The notes: a model not told the origin generated them from the sequence alone. DNA of 64,000 bases from Acidobacteriota bacterium (GCA_016710075.1 JADJLO010000005.1:1-64000), one strand, 5' to 3'. Shown: positions 1-10,094, numbered from the stretch's first letter. Made by a program: numbers and translations.

Positions 1-43
1 TGTCTGATAAAGGTGTGATCATATGGAAGGCCTTTAAACCAAC

Positions 44-439
44 TCAGCCACTTGCCTGCCAAAAACCGGCAAGGCTGACTGTCACACTCAGAACTGTACC
101 CCAGATCATATCCACAATTGTGACAAGCACTGGCCAGTCTTTGACAGTAGCAAGGTTGGTTAGATCATAAGTGGCATAAGTGATAAGGCCAAACAGCGCC
201 GCTCGCAACAAAGTTGTTTTGAGCGAATCAGCTTGCAGGCCAGGCACGACAACAAATACCACAATGCCAACAATGAACAGCAAATAGAAAGCTATAGCTG
301 CGAGCCAGTTGGTATGGGGAGCCATGAGAAAGCCAAGCTGCTTCTGGTAAAATGCGCGGGCCACAAGGCCAAGCCAGAGCATATCAATGGCAAAGAATGC
401 AATAAGTGCAGCCATGTAGAGTTTGAAGTAATAAGCCAT
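44..439 (-). CDS. DUF2177 family membrane protein
   Basis: Small integral membrane protein of 131 residues with about four hydrophobic segments covering nearly its whole length. The N-terminal FFAIDMLWLGLVA segment and the later YATYDLTNLATVKDWP motif are typical of DUF2177; no biochemical function is known for the family. The ATG at 439 is chosen because it follows GGGGAAAATA; the longer reading begins at an upstream TTG inside that ribosome-binding region. It stands alone at the window edge, so its operon context cannot be judged. Confidence 0.8.
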   Translation of the reverse strand: MAYYFKLYMAALIAFFAIDMLWLGLVARAFYQKQLGFLMAPHTNWLAAIAFYLLFIVGIVVFVVVPGLQADSLKTTLLRAALFGLITYATYDLTNLATVKDWPVLVTIVDMIWGTVLSVTVSLAGFWQASG

Positions 440-516
440 TATTTTCCCCAAGGATGACCAGAGATCCAGTCGAGATAACCATCATCGCGAGTCCTGTTCT
501 GAACAAAAAACAGTAG

Positions 517-1966
517 TTAGTTGGCAATCCTGACAAACTGAATATTTTTTGCCCGTCCGCCATTCAAGGTAAATTCGATGATCTGCCCCCGGTCATTACG
601 CAGAAAACTGAGTGTAACGCCAAGCCGGCGGAACTCATCTTTAGCCAGCGGAACCAGGCTCGCTCGCGGAGCGTTTCTGGCTTTAATGAACAGGGCTCCC
701 TGTTCGATTACGATATGCCAGGCCGCTTCCAGTTCTTTGCTGTAAAATGAGCCGGTATATTCAGCCAATTGTTCGGGAGTCAGAGCCGGAGCCTGTGAGG
801 TGTTGGGTGCGGCAGGCTTGTTTTCGGGCCCGGGCTCGGCGCGTTTGAGTTGATCAGTAAGATACAAGTCGGTAACTTGCCTGGCCAGCGCGCCGGGATT
901 TGCTGCGCCATTATTGCACAGACAGATGACGGTGAAACGCTGGTCGGAAAGCGGATCTGGCTGGTTCTGAAGCCCATAAAGCTCCGCCGCCATGTGCAAC
1001 AGCCTTCAATCCCCTGTATTCCTCATTGCCCAGACCGAAGGCATAGGGAATCTCCTTACCGTCGTTGAGCTTTGTGCGCGTCAGCATCTGCCGGCTGAAA
1101 CCATCGCCGCCAACTTTGTCCTCATAAAAATTCAGATCCCACTTTGCCAGATCTTCGACGGTGGTCAGCAGATTGCCGTCACCAACTGCTTCAATGGTTT
1201 TGACGAATTGTTTGAATTGTCCATTACCGGCCGGCATATAACTGACGACGCGTTTTTTAACGACGGCCGTGCGGTCGTCGTCAAAATGAGTGCTGTTCAT
1301 ACCCAGCGGGCGGAAGATGTTTTCGGCGGCGAACTCGCGCAGGCTCTTGCCGCTTGCCCGGCGGACGATCTCGGCCATCAGCACATAATTTGAATTGCTG
1401 TACAAAAACCTTTCGCCCGGCTTGAAGTTCAGACCTTTCTGGCGGGCAATCAGCTCGACGGCATCCTGGTTATTGAAAGGTTCATCCGTTCTTCTTCCCG
1501 CCATTCCCATCAGCTCAAGATAGTCGCGCAGCCCGCTGGTGTGATGCACCAGATGGTTGATTGTGATCGAAGCTTCATATTTGGGAATCTCCGGTAGATA
1601 TTTGCGAATATCGTCATCCAGGGAGATCACACCGCGCCGGACAAGCAGCAGAACAGATGCGGCGGTGAATTGCTTGGAGGTCGAAGCGATGTAGAAGACC
1701 GATTCGGATGTCAATGGCGCATTGTAATCCAGGTTGGCTGAGCCATAGCCGCGCTTGTAAACGAGTTTGCCGCCACTGATTACACCCAGCGCACAGCCGG
1801 GCGAATCCGGCTTGTCCCATTGGGTGAAGATCTTGTCCACCTTCTCATTCAATTGATCCGGTGAATCGGCCCGATTAGATTGAGCCGCCACGGCAGTGTG
1901 CAGTCCAACTGCAAGCGCAATTGAAAGAATGGCTGTATTCAAGTGAGTAATTCTCATTTTTTTCAT
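517..1966 (-). pseudogene. Serine hydrolase, beta-lactamase/class C-like, two frameshifts
   Basis: Exported serine hydrolase of the beta-lactamase/penicillin-binding-protein fold (PF00144). A signal peptide (ILSIALAVGLHTAVAAQ) precedes the catalytic STSK (Ser-x-x-Lys), then YSNSNY (the YxN element) and HGGG near the end. After HGGGALW the frame is lost. GFRTSQIRFP is found one frame over, and DQRFTVICLCNN plus the C-terminal lipocalin-like domain in the third frame. Two missing bases, one at the GGG run near 973-975 and one near 945-950, restore an ORF of about 483 residues. The substrate is unknown: such proteins include esterases and D-aminopeptidases as well as beta-lactamases. Either a pseudogene or two consensus errors. 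The ATG at 1966 (MKKMRITH) precedes the signal peptide. Confidence 0.8.
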
Positions 1967-2217
1967 TCGACGTGATTTTGACAACCCGGATTGGCCCAAC
2001 TTGTTGAGCAGATAATCGCCGTATTTGCCTTCACGGCAGGCTTCTCCAATCCGGGTGACAACATTCAGCGGGCCGGCAGCTTGAGATTATAAATGTCTTT
2101 GAGGCGCAGTCAGACGACCGAAATTTCAACCCGAACCCCTCATTCCAGGCGGAAGTTTATCACAAGCCGTTGCTATGGAGTTTTACACGGAAAGGCGCAC
2201 CGCTCAGGTGAGGATGC

Positions 2218-2391
2218 TTATCGCCATTCGCCCTGCATCGTGAAAGCCGCCCAATAGTAAGGCGACTGCCACTGCTTCTGCCTCCACATCTCAACCTGGG
2301 CGGATCTCAACGCGGCGGCCGGACGCTCTCCATTTTTTGCGACCATGGCGTCTTTGATCACACTGGATTTAATCCGATCTATGGCATGAAG
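2218..2391 (-). pseudogene. C-terminal remnant of a CHAT-domain protein
   Basis: A 57-codon open stretch without a proper start. It translates to RPAAALRSAQVEMWRQKQW followed by SPYYWAAFTMQGEWR and a stop. This matches the conserved end of CHAT (caspase HetF associated with TPRs) domains, where an ALRxAQ helix is followed by PYYWAAF and a final GEW/GEY. The catalytic His and Cys regions and the usual N-terminal TPRs are absent, and a TGA closes the frame upstream at 2392. I infer that a CHAT gene once ran into this site and only its 3' end survives. The rest of 2000-2378 shows nothing recognisable. Confidence 0.55.
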
Positions 2392-2702
2392 TCATCGAAG
2401 ATTACTGTCTTGCCGCTGATCGGGTCGCCCGTGTAGCGACCACCTGTGATCTCTTCCTCAACAGCGCCCTGGAACTGGCGAAAGATGCGATAGCCTTCCG
2501 TGCGGCCTGTCGGATCAACTGTCAAGGCTATTTGTGGGAAATAACAGGTTGCGTTTCCGAAGTAGCCCTGGCTGTCCTGATGATTCTCGTTGACTTTCGG
2601 AGCGCCAACTCCGCGCAATCCTCGCGTACTTCCATCAGTGCCTTTCCTAACATTCGGAGACAACGGCTTTGCCCGCAGGTAAAAAGTCTGAATCAAATCC
2701 AC
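2379..2702 (-). other. Unrecognised ORF, possibly a gene remnant
   Basis: An open frame of about 107 codons between the ABC ATPase stop (2708) and the CHAT remnant. Its second half (GYFGNATCYFPQIALTVDP, then GRTEGYRIFRQFQGAVEEE, ending VIFDDFMP) has a protein-like composition and codon choice, but I recognise no family. There is no ATG; a GTG at 2702 is the likeliest start, and no clear ribosome-binding site precedes it. It may be the 3' fragment of a truncated gene, as with the adjacent CHAT remnant. Function unknown. Confidence 0.3.
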
Positions 2703-2707
2703 ACACC

Positions 2708-3406
2708 TTACTGAGCGAGCGAAGGTTCCTGTTCCAGCAGCACACCTTTTCCCAGATGGCAAACTCTGGATGCGAAGCTGGCGGCGTGCGGGTCGTGCGT
2801 GACCATGACGACGGTTTTGCCGTAATCGCGATTGAGTTTTTCCAGCAGAGTCAGGGCTTCCTGCGCTGAAGCGGCATCAAGGTTGCCTGTCGGCTCGTCA
2901 GCCAGAATCAGATCGGGGTCGGTGACGATGGCGCGGGCGATGGCGACGCGTTGTTCCTGACCGCCGGAAAGCTGGCGCGGCAGATGATTGACGCGGTCCC
3001 CCAAACCCACCAGATTCAGCGCCGTCATCGCGTGTTCAATTCTTTCCTTCTTTTTCAGATTGGTCAGTTTTAACGGCAGTTCGACATTCTCCAGCGCGCT
3101 CATGACCGGAATCAGGTTGAAGGATTGGAAAATGAATCCAATGTGGCGGTTGCGCCAATGAGCCATTTCACGTTCGCCCAAATCACGCAGGGATTGATTG
3201 AGCACCAGAATATCGCCGCTCGTCGGGCGATCCATCGCTGCGATCAAATGCAACAAAGTAGATTTGCCGGAGCCTGACGGCCCCATCAACGCAACAAATT
3301 CACCTTGGTTGATGGTAAGGTTTACGTCTTTCAGAGCGACGACATGGAATTCGTCGCGGATGAATTCCTTGGTGAGCTGCCGGGTTTTGATCACTGCTTC
3401 GGTCAT
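2708..3406 (-). CDS. ABC transporter ATP-binding protein, MacB/LolD type
   Basis: Cytoplasmic ATPase of 232 residues that powers the two FtsX-type permeases encoded upstream. Walker A GPSGSGKST (about residue 42), signature LSGGQEQRVAIARA, Walker B LILADEPTGNLD and the H-loop VTHD are all intact, and the GNLD ending is typical of the MacB/LolD/FtsE subfamily. Last gene of the operon; its ATG overlaps the adaptor stop by 4 bp, implying translational coupling, and follows AGGAGAACGCGAA. The substrate cannot be read from the sequence; relatives move lipoproteins, macrolides or peptides by a mechanotransmission mechanism rather than by transmembrane transport. Confidence 0.93.
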   Translation of the reverse strand: MTEAVIKTRQLTKEFIRDEFHVVALKDVNLTINQGEFVALMGPSGSGKSTLLHLIAAMDRPTSGDILVLNQSLRDLGEREMAHWRNRHIGFIFQSFNLIPVMSALENVELPLKLTNLKKKERIEHAMTALNLVGLGDRVNHLPRQLSGGQEQRVAIARAIVTDPDLILADEPTGNLDAASAQEALTLLEKLNRDYGKTVVMVTHDPHAASFASRVCHLGKGVLLEQEPSLAQ

Positions 3407-4758
3407 TTCGCGTTCTCCTTTTGGCGCACTTTCTGGCCGTCTTTCAAATCGGCGGGCGGGTTAACAATCAAATCTTCGCCACCGATTAATCCGTTTGAAA
3501 TCGTCGCGCCCTGCTGGGAAGTTCCCGCCACCTGCACCTGACGGCGAACAGCTTTTCCTTCGACAAATATAAAGACGTTTCCACCGCGCACGGCAGCAGT
3601 GGGAATTGTAATCAGCGGTTTTGTCGCCGACGTTGCATCCGCCTTTGCCGATTCTTTTGGGGTAAAAGCGGCGCTGGCGTTCATTTCCGGGCGGAGGTAT
3701 TCGTCCGGGTTCAGAACTTTTACCTTTACCTGAACGGTCGCTTTCTGGCGATTGGCTTCGGGAGAAACCTCCTGGATCTCGCCCTGATATTTGCGGTCAC
3801 GGTAAGCGTCCGTCGTGACAACGGCGGGTTGCCGCGCGCCGAGTTTGGCGAAATCGTTCTGATTGATGTCCAGTTCGACTTGCAGGTCGTTGAGGTCCGC
3901 CATCGAAACTACATAACCTTTCGCTCCGCCCGCGCTGGCAAAACTGGTGGTGACGAATTCGCCGCGTTCGACGTTGCGCTCGAGAATGACGCCGGAAATC
4001 GGCGCGTTGATGACGGTGTTGTCCAGTTGCGATTGCGCGAAGGCCAGCGAGCCTTCGGCCTGGCGGACACGCGCGCGCATCGAATCAATATCTTCGCGGC
4101 GCGGGCCGGTGCGAATCAGCGCAAGGCTTTTTTCAAACGACGCAAATCTGGCTGCTTGAGCATCATACCGGGCTTGTGCGTCATCAAATGCCTGCCGAGA
4201 CAGAACTCCCTGCTCGACCAGTGTGCGCGTGCGGCTGAGCGATACTCTTGCGTTTTCCAGATCGGCGCGAACCTGTTCCAGTTCGGCCTGGCTGCGAGCG
4301 GTCTCTTCCGGACGCGATCCGTTTTCCAGCGCGGCCAATTGCGCCTTTAACGAATTCAACTGCCCCACGGCTTCAGTCACACGCGCGCGAAACTCTTCGT
4401 CTTCAAGCCTGACCAGCGGCTGCCCCTTCTTCACCTTGTCGCCTTTTTCAACCCCGATCCAGGCGACGCGACCTGAAACCTTTGATGCCAGTTCTATCTT
4501 GTGCGCGGCGACAATGTAACCGGTGGCGTTCAGAATCGTTGCGGCCGTAGTACCGTCTGAAAGATTCGTTGAAGCCGTGCGCACTCGCACGGTCTCGACC
4601 TCTATTGCTGCATTGAGCCGGGCGTATACGAACCAGGCGATGACAGGCAAAACCACCAGGCAAAGAGCCGCAAAAATCCACCGGCCGGTCTTTCGCGAAG
4701 ATTGTCCCGTTTGTTTTGCAGAACGGTCAATGCGCAGGCTTTTGATCTCCGCGTCCAT
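3403..4758 (-). CDS. Periplasmic adaptor subunit, HlyD/MacA family
   Basis: Membrane-fusion protein of about 451 residues linking the inner-membrane ABC complex to an outer-membrane channel. One N-terminal membrane anchor (WIFAALCLVVLPVIAWFVYA) is followed by the first half of a lipoyl-like domain (SGRVAWIGVEKGDKVKKGQ), a coiled-coil hairpin rich in Ala, Glu, Gln and Arg (about residues 130-250), the second lipoyl half (INAPISGVILERNVERGE) and beta-barrel domains. The start at 4758 (MDAEIK) is preferred because GAGAGG lies about 10 nt upstream; the longer reading from 4794 has no such site. It lies between permease and ATPase genes, overlapping the ATPase by 4 bp. Confidence 0.92.
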   Translation of the reverse strand: MDAEIKSLRIDRSAKQTGQSSRKTGRWIFAALCLVVLPVIAWFVYARLNAAIEVETVRVRTASTNLSDGTTAATILNATGYIVAAHKIELASKVSGRVAWIGVEKGDKVKKGQPLVRLEDEEFRARVTEAVGQLNSLKAQLAALENGSRPEETARSQAELEQVRADLENARVSLSRTRTLVEQGVLSRQAFDDAQARYDAQAARFASFEKSLALIRTGPRREDIDSMRARVRQAEGSLAFAQSQLDNTVINAPISGVILERNVERGEFVTTSFASAGGAKGYVVSMADLNDLQVELDINQNDFAKLGARQPAVVTTDAYRDRKYQGEIQEVSPEANRQKATVQVKVKVLNPDEYLRPEMNASAAFTPKESAKADATSATKPLITIPTAAVRGGNVFIFVEGKAVRRQVQVAGTSQQGATISNGLIGGEDLIVNPPADLKDGQKVRQKENAK

Positions 4759-4800
4759 TGTGTCTGGCCTCTCTTGCTGATTACTGATTGGCATATATCA

Positions 4801-5967
4801 TCAAATCTCCCGGAGCGCTGTCAGGATTTCTTTTCGCGCCGCAGAACTGGCGGGAAACAGACCACCCAAAATTCCCATGACAAGAGCGAACGTCATGCCC
4901 ATCAACATAATTCCCGGTGTGATGCGAAAATTAAAGGTGAATTCGCTGAAAGTTATAAAGCTGCCGATGCCGGTGGTGAAATTATTGAGCGGCAAAACCA
5001 GCAGACAGCCGATGATGCCTCCCAACAGACACAGCAACAGCGATTCGATCATAAAGCTGATCAGGATTCCGGTTCTGGAAAAACCCAGCACACGCAACGT
5101 GCCGATTTCAGCCGACCGGCGAGCGACCGCCGCATACATCGTGTTCATCGCGGCAAAGCTGGAACCGATAGCCATGATGATAGCGACGAAGATACCCAGA
5201 AATTGAATCGGCGCGGCGGAACTTGTCTGCGCTTCGTAATATGATTTTTCGGAAACGGCATCCATATTCAGACGCTGATCATCCACCAGATTGTTCATCA
5301 GAGCCTGCATCGAAGCCCGGTCGGTTGCGCGAATCAGAACCGAACTCAAGCCTGATTCACGGTTCTGATCAGAAGCGAGTTGGGCCAGGTCGCAGAAAAT
5401 TTCACTGTTGGCCGCTGACTGACCTCCATCCATGACACCTACGATGTCCCATTCGCCGCGCCCGAAATCCAGCTTCGATCCGAGCCGTGCTTTCGGGTAG
5501 CGCTTGGCCAGCCCCTTGCCCACGACGAGTTCGCGGCGGCCGGGTTGAAACATTCTGCCTTCGGCGATTCTCACATACTCCCGCATCGCGAAACCGGTAG
5601 TGGTCAATCCGCGCAAACTGATGTTAATGCCTGAAGGATTATCGGGGCTTTCCAGAATAATGACTGTCACCAGTTCCAGTGAAGCCATCGGCTCGCCATT
5701 CGGCAAACCGGCAATTCCCTGTTTGACTTTGATGGTTTGGAACTGTTCCTGCGTCATCGACGAGTTCAGCTCGGCGGTCGCCCCTTTGCGCATCACCAGA
5801 ATGTGCAAAGGATGACCGGTGGCGGTGAGTGATGTTCGCAGCCCTTCGACCAGCGCAAAGACGCTGAGCAGCACTGCGACAGTCAGCGCAATGCCAAGCG
5901 CCGTCATCATGGTTGTCGTGCGGCGGATGATGAGATTGCGTATGTTGTAGGAGATCGGAATCTTCAT
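4801..5967 (-). CDS. ABC transporter permease, FtsX/MacB type
   Basis: Inner-membrane permease of 388 residues with the MacB layout: one N-terminal transmembrane helix (MMTALGIALTVAVLLSVFAL), a large periplasmic domain (about residues 45-255) and three C-terminal helices forming the FtsX domain. The cytoplasmic RRSAEIGTLRVLGFSR motif, which contacts the ATPase, is present. It begins 7 bp after the other permease stop and ends 42 bp before the adaptor start, so it belongs to the same four-gene operon. With its homologue at 5975-7153 it probably forms a heterodimer, instead of the fused MacB homodimer of enterobacteria. Confidence 0.92.
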   Translation of the reverse strand: MKIPISYNIRNLIIRRTTTMMTALGIALTVAVLLSVFALVEGLRTSLTATGHPLHILVMRKGATAELNSSMTQEQFQTIKVKQGIAGLPNGEPMASLELVTVIILESPDNPSGINISLRGLTTTGFAMREYVRIAEGRMFQPGRRELVVGKGLAKRYPKARLGSKLDFGRGEWDIVGVMDGGQSAANSEIFCDLAQLASDQNRESGLSSVLIRATDRASMQALMNNLVDDQRLNMDAVSEKSYYEAQTSSAAPIQFLGIFVAIIMAIGSSFAAMNTMYAAVARRSAEIGTLRVLGFSRTGILISFMIESLLLCLLGGIIGCLLVLPLNNFTTGIGSFITFSEFTFNFRITPGIMLMGMTFALVMGILGGLFPASSAARKEILTALREI

Positions 5968-5974
5968 AATCGTC

Positions 5975-7153
5975 TCAGTCCGTGAATTTCAAAGCTTCGA
6001 CTATTGAGCGTCTGGACGCTGACAAGGCAGGGATGAAAGAACTGACAAGGCCGATCATCCCTGCCACCAGCAGGCAGATGATCGTCACCGAAGGAGGCAC
6101 GGAGATCCGGCTGAAATCGGCAAAAGTAAAAGCGGATGGCAGCCCGCGAAGCAACAAACACAACCCGCCGGCAAACAATAATCCAATGACGCCGCCAAGG
6201 AGTGAAATCACTATCGCTTCACCGACCATCAACCACAGCACAATGCCATTAGTGAAACCCAGAGTTTTCAGCACTCCCACTTCACGGGCGCGCTCGCGCA
6301 CGGCCATCGCCATGGTGTTGCCGGAAACCAGCAGAATTGTAAAAGTCACCGCCGCGCAGATCGTAAGCAGAATCAGTTTTACATTGCCGAGAAAAGCCAG
6401 AAAGCTGAGTTGGAACGCCTGTTCGGTTTCAGTCTTGGTTTGCGAAGGCGAGTTGCGGAACATATCGTCAATTGATTTGGCGATGGTATTGGCATCCTCA
6501 GCCCGATCCATGCGAATGCTGTAGGTGGCCACGATATCTTTGAAGCCGGCGCCGGCCGACAGACTTTCATTCAGATATTTGTAGTGAAAGAAGAGACTTT
6601 CATTGTCCGTAGTACCCTCGTAAATGCCGCGAACGATCAGTTCCATTTTGACGGGGAAGATGTCTCCCGTCAGTATCACGCGGTCGCCAGTCTTCAGGTT
6701 ATGTCGTGCAGCCGTCTTGCGGCCAACGATGCAGCCTGTGCGATCATTGATGAATGCCTGTTGTTCGCTTTCCGGCAGCTTGATTTCCGGATTGACCGTG
6801 AAGAGTTTCTCAGCTTCGACCGCAAAGCGCGCAAAAAAGTTCGCCGGATCGCGGGCGTCTTTATAAACTCCGCCGAACCATTGAGTGATCATGACCTCCC
6901 TGATGCCCGGAACCTGTTTGATCCGCTGCTGGTAAGAAAGCGGCAGCGGATTGGCGAGCGAGATACGATTGCGGGTAATCAGCCGCAACGCCTGGTCAGC
7001 AGTGACTTCGCTGTAAAAGAAGGTTTGATAGATCGTCAACAGCAGTCCCAGCAAACACAACGAAGCCGCAATGCTGATGATGGTCAGCAGACTGCGGCGG
7101 CGATTGCGAAAGCTGTTTTTGGTGATCAAAGGCAAATAGTTGATTACTTTCAT
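5975..7153 (-). CDS. ABC transporter permease, FtsX/MacB type
   Basis: First gene of the MacAB-like operon: 392 residues, N-terminal helix (LLTIISIAASLCLLGLLLTI), a periplasmic domain and three C-terminal helices with the ATPase-contacting RAREVGVLKTLGFTNG motif. It has the same architecture as the next gene but is clearly diverged from it, consistent with a heterodimeric permease. The 211-bp gap upstream to the GH95 gene presumably holds the operon promoter, although I could not identify confident -35/-10 boxes. Confidence 0.92.
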   Translation of the reverse strand: MKVINYLPLITKNSFRNRRRSLLTIISIAASLCLLGLLLTIYQTFFYSEVTADQALRLITRNRISLANPLPLSYQQRIKQVPGIREVMITQWFGGVYKDARDPANFFARFAVEAEKLFTVNPEIKLPESEQQAFINDRTGCIVGRKTAARHNLKTGDRVILTGDIFPVKMELIVRGIYEGTTDNESLFFHYKYLNESLSAGAGFKDIVATYSIRMDRAEDANTIAKSIDDMFRNSPSQTKTETEQAFQLSFLAFLGNVKLILLTICAAVTFTILLVSGNTMAMAVRERAREVGVLKTLGFTNGIVLWLMVGEAIVISLLGGVIGLLFAGGLCLLLRGLPSAFTFADFSRISVPPSVTIICLLVAGMIGLVSSFIPALSASRRSIVEALKFTD

Positions 7154-7364
7154 AAATTATCGCCCGAACGAAGCATAGAGAGAAAACGAAGCCACTGTGT
7201 TAGACACCTGATAAGGCCGGACTGCACTCGCTTTAATGGACAGTTGGCGGATTGAGCGTCGATGACGTCATTCACACCAGCCAGGATCTCGCGAGTATAC
7301 ATTCAACCCGGCGGGCGACACCACCTCTCGACAGGACAAAAAATGATGAGGAGAGAGACGGTCA

Positions 7365-9815
7365 TCATAATTTGGCGATCAGCTTGTAAGTCGCTCCGGT
7401 TGTTGTCTTGAATTCCACGACGTCTTTTTCAGGTCGCGTGGCACTGACCGGCTTGCCTTGCGAGGTGACTTGCAGGGCCGCAGCAGAACGGACACGACAT
7501 AAGTTTCCAGCCTTTGAAAGAATGGCCGCTTCGGTCAACCGCCCGTTCTGCCAGCGCATACCGACTTCAAAGCCGCCCCTGGCCTGCAGCCCTGAGACCT
7601 CCCCGGTGTTCCATGAAGCAGGGAGCGCGGGCAGCAAATTCAGTTCTTCTTCATGCGATTGGAGCAGCAACTCGGCGATGACGGCCGCCATGCCGAACGA
7701 GCCATCAACCTGCATGGCTTTTGAACAAATGGAAAACAGGCTGTTGAACGTGTAGTTGTGAATGGCGTAATTGATGTTCTCGAGCGCCTTGTCGGCGTTG
7801 CCCAGCCGGGCCCAGCATGCAGCCTTCCAGGCTGAAGACCAGCCATTCCCCGGCAGGCCGCGCTGTTCAAGCACGACCTTGCTCGCTTCGGCAAACTTCG
7901 GCGTCCGGCGCGTTGAGATCTGATTTCCGGGATAAAGCCCCCAGAGGCCGGAAATATGGCGGTGGCTCTTTTCCGTCTCATCCCAGTCTTCAAGCCATTC
8001 CTGCAGATTGCCTTTGCGGCCCACTTGCATCGGTGCAAGTCTGGCGCGAGTGGCGATCACCTTCTGTTTGAATTCCTGATCCGTGCCCAGCACGTCAGCC
8101 GCCTGTGCAACCGCGCTGAAAAGATCATTCAGAATCTGCATATCGATGGTGGAACCGGCAGTGATTGAAGTCCCGGTTTCAAAAGTCGTGATCTCATCGA
8201 AGAAGCGCACGCTGGCAGGACCTGCCGGGAAATTCTCCGGCGATGTTGAGGGGTTGGTCACCAGCCACCCGTATTTCGGATGAGGAACCAGAAAGTCGAG
8301 ATAGAATTCCGCGCTGCCTTTAAGCACCGGATAGTATTCTCTGAGAAACGCCTTGTCTGCGGTGAATAGATAATGCTCCCAAAGGTGCATGGCCATCCAC
8401 GCGCCTCCAGTTGTGAATGTTCCCCAGCTTGTCCCATCCATTGGCGCCGCAACACGCCAAAGGTCAGTGTTCTGATGATGAACCCAGCCGCGAGCGCCGT
8501 AATGTTCACGCGCCACCTGGCTTCCCTGGTCAGTCAGTTCTTTGATCATCGTGAAAAGCGGCTCGGCGCACTCGCTCAGGTTACCCACTTCAGCGGGCCA
8601 GTAATTCATCTGTGTATTGATGTTCGTCGTGTACTTGGCGTCCCACGAAGGATTCATGTCCTTGTTCCAGACGCCCTGCAGATTCGCGGGCTGAGTGCCG
8701 GGCCGCGAGGACGAGATCAGCAGATAGCGACCGAACTGGAAGAGCAGAGCCGAGAGCGCCGGGTCGTTCGATCCATCGAAGCCTTTGAGCCGTTCGTCGG
8801 TCGGCAATTGTGAATTCGGCGTCGTTGGTAAAGTCAGTGCAACGCGCCGGAACAATCGCTGATGCTCCTGCAGGTGCGCAGCCTTCACCGCGTCGAATGA
8901 TTTTCCTGCCAGGGCTTTCAGCGTGGTTTCGACGCGCGCTTGCGGATCGGCACTCACGTCTTTGTAATTCACAAAGTTCGTGGCTGCGGCAATAAAAAGA
9001 GTCACGGCATCGGCATTATTCACGCTCAGTTCGTCATCCATCACCCGCATGGAACCGCCGGCCGGCATTGCGTGCAGCCGGGCCTGATATCGCAGCTTGC
9101 CTTCAATGCCCATGTAATCAGCCGATTTGCCGCGCAGAATCAATCCGTCCGAACCCTCGCTGTCCATTTTAAAATAGTCGGTAGCATAGTTTGAATGAGC
9201 TGTATTTCTATACCCTCTGAGCTGGGCCTTGAAACTGATCTTGCCGGGCTGATCAGCCGTGAGTCGCACAACGATGACCTGATCAACCGGGCTGACAAAA
9301 ACCTCCCGAGTGTAACGAACACCGCTTTGCAGATAGCTTGTTGTTGCAATAGCGGTCTCCAGACTGAGCTGGTGCCGATAGTCTGAAACGACATCTTTGG
9401 CGGGAAATTTGATGACCAGATTGGCCAGGGCCTGGTATTTCTGTTGCTCGACCGGATATCCCATTAATCGCCGTCCGAAGAGGATGTGAGCCTGCTTGTA
9501 CTGGCCGTCAAAGACCAGCTTTTGAAGCTCGGGGAGTGCCTGATAACCACCTTTGACGACTGTGGAATATGGCCCGCCGGACCAGTAGGTATCCTCGTTA
9601 AGCTGGATCTGTTCTTCGTCGGTACGGCCAAACACCATTGCGCCAAGCCGACCATTGCCAACCGGAAATGCGTTCTCCCACTTGTCGGCGGGATGGGCGA
9701 GCCAGAGCAACGTGGCTGCGGCCGACTGCTTTTCGTTCTGGAATGCGAAGGCGCTTCCAATTGCAGTGGATACCAGCAGGGCTATGATTATGGCTCTTTT
9801 CAGCTTTGAATTCAT
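7365..9815 (-). CDS. Glycoside hydrolase family 95, alpha-L-fucosidase-like
   Basis: Secreted enzyme of 816 residues (signal peptide AIIIALLVSTAIGSAFAFQ) expected to release alpha-1,2-linked L-fucose, or L-galactose, by inversion. The GH95 N-terminal domain is recognisable from WENAFPVGNGRLGAMVFG and QLNEDTYWSGGP. The (alpha/alpha)6 catalytic domain carries WHHQNTDLW-like elements, the conserved PSTSPEN motif (about residue 520) and SGLWGLYPGNQI, and a C-terminal beta domain follows. Length is normal for the family. The ATG at 9815 follows GAGGCTTGAAA. It stands alone, downstream of the MITE-like element. Together with the sulfatase and the rhamnose operon it suggests breakdown of deoxyhexose-rich glycans. 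Confidence 0.9.
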   Translation of the reverse strand: MNSKLKRAIIIALLVSTAIGSAFAFQNEKQSAAATLLWLAHPADKWENAFPVGNGRLGAMVFGRTDEEQIQLNEDTYWSGGPYSTVVKGGYQALPELQKLVFDGQYKQAHILFGRRLMGYPVEQQKYQALANLVIKFPAKDVVSDYRHQLSLETAIATTSYLQSGVRYTREVFVSPVDQVIVVRLTADQPGKISFKAQLRGYRNTAHSNYATDYFKMDSEGSDGLILRGKSADYMGIEGKLRYQARLHAMPAGGSMRVMDDELSVNNADAVTLFIAAATNFVNYKDVSADPQARVETTLKALAGKSFDAVKAAHLQEHQRLFRRVALTLPTTPNSQLPTDERLKGFDGSNDPALSALLFQFGRYLLISSSRPGTQPANLQGVWNKDMNPSWDAKYTTNINTQMNYWPAEVGNLSECAEPLFTMIKELTDQGSQVAREHYGARGWVHHQNTDLWRVAAPMDGTSWGTFTTGGAWMAMHLWEHYLFTADKAFLREYYPVLKGSAEFYLDFLVPHPKYGWLVTNPSTSPENFPAGPASVRFFDEITTFETGTSITAGSTIDMQILNDLFSAVAQAADVLGTDQEFKQKVIATRARLAPMQVGRKGNLQEWLEDWDETEKSHRHISGLWGLYPGNQISTRRTPKFAEASKVVLEQRGLPGNGWSSAWKAACWARLGNADKALENINYAIHNYTFNSLFSICSKAMQVDGSFGMAAVIAELLLQSHEEELNLLPALPASWNTGEVSGLQARGGFEVGMRWQNGRLTEAAILSKAGNLCRVRSAAALQVTSQGKPVSATRPEKDVVEFKTTTGATYKLIAKL

Positions 9816-9939
9816 TTTCAAGCCTCTTATTAACAGATGGGTTATTAACTGATGTTACGCAAATAAGTATTTATGAATCGGTTTGACACGTTCTTTTGAA
9901 GTAATTCAAACAGCCGGCGAAGCCGGCGGCAGCATGTAG

Positions 9940-9978
9940 CCCAGGGTGGAGCGAGGCGAAGCCGAGCGGAACCCTGGG
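9940..9978. repeat. Palindrome CCCAGGGT...ACCCTGGG, copy 1
   Basis: Arms CCCAGGGT and ACCCTGGG enclose a GC-rich core of GGCGAAGCC type. The same sequence family recurs in opposite orientation at 10095-10135, so the two copies could pair with each other as well as fold alone. Palindromes of this kind are common as extragenic repeats. Confidence 0.75.
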
Positions 9979-10094
9979 TACAGTTGAAAATAGAACTCAA
10001 GCCCACGAAGTGGGCGGCAGATTTAGGGCCAAAAGTTTAGCGGCTGTTTTTCTGTCGCCCGTTTCACGGGCTCGGAATTATGTTGATTACGAAA

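Noticed and set aside
6584..7255. 223-codon plus-strand open frame
   Set aside because: Antisense shadow of the FtsX permease gene; no conserved motif and no ribosome-binding site.
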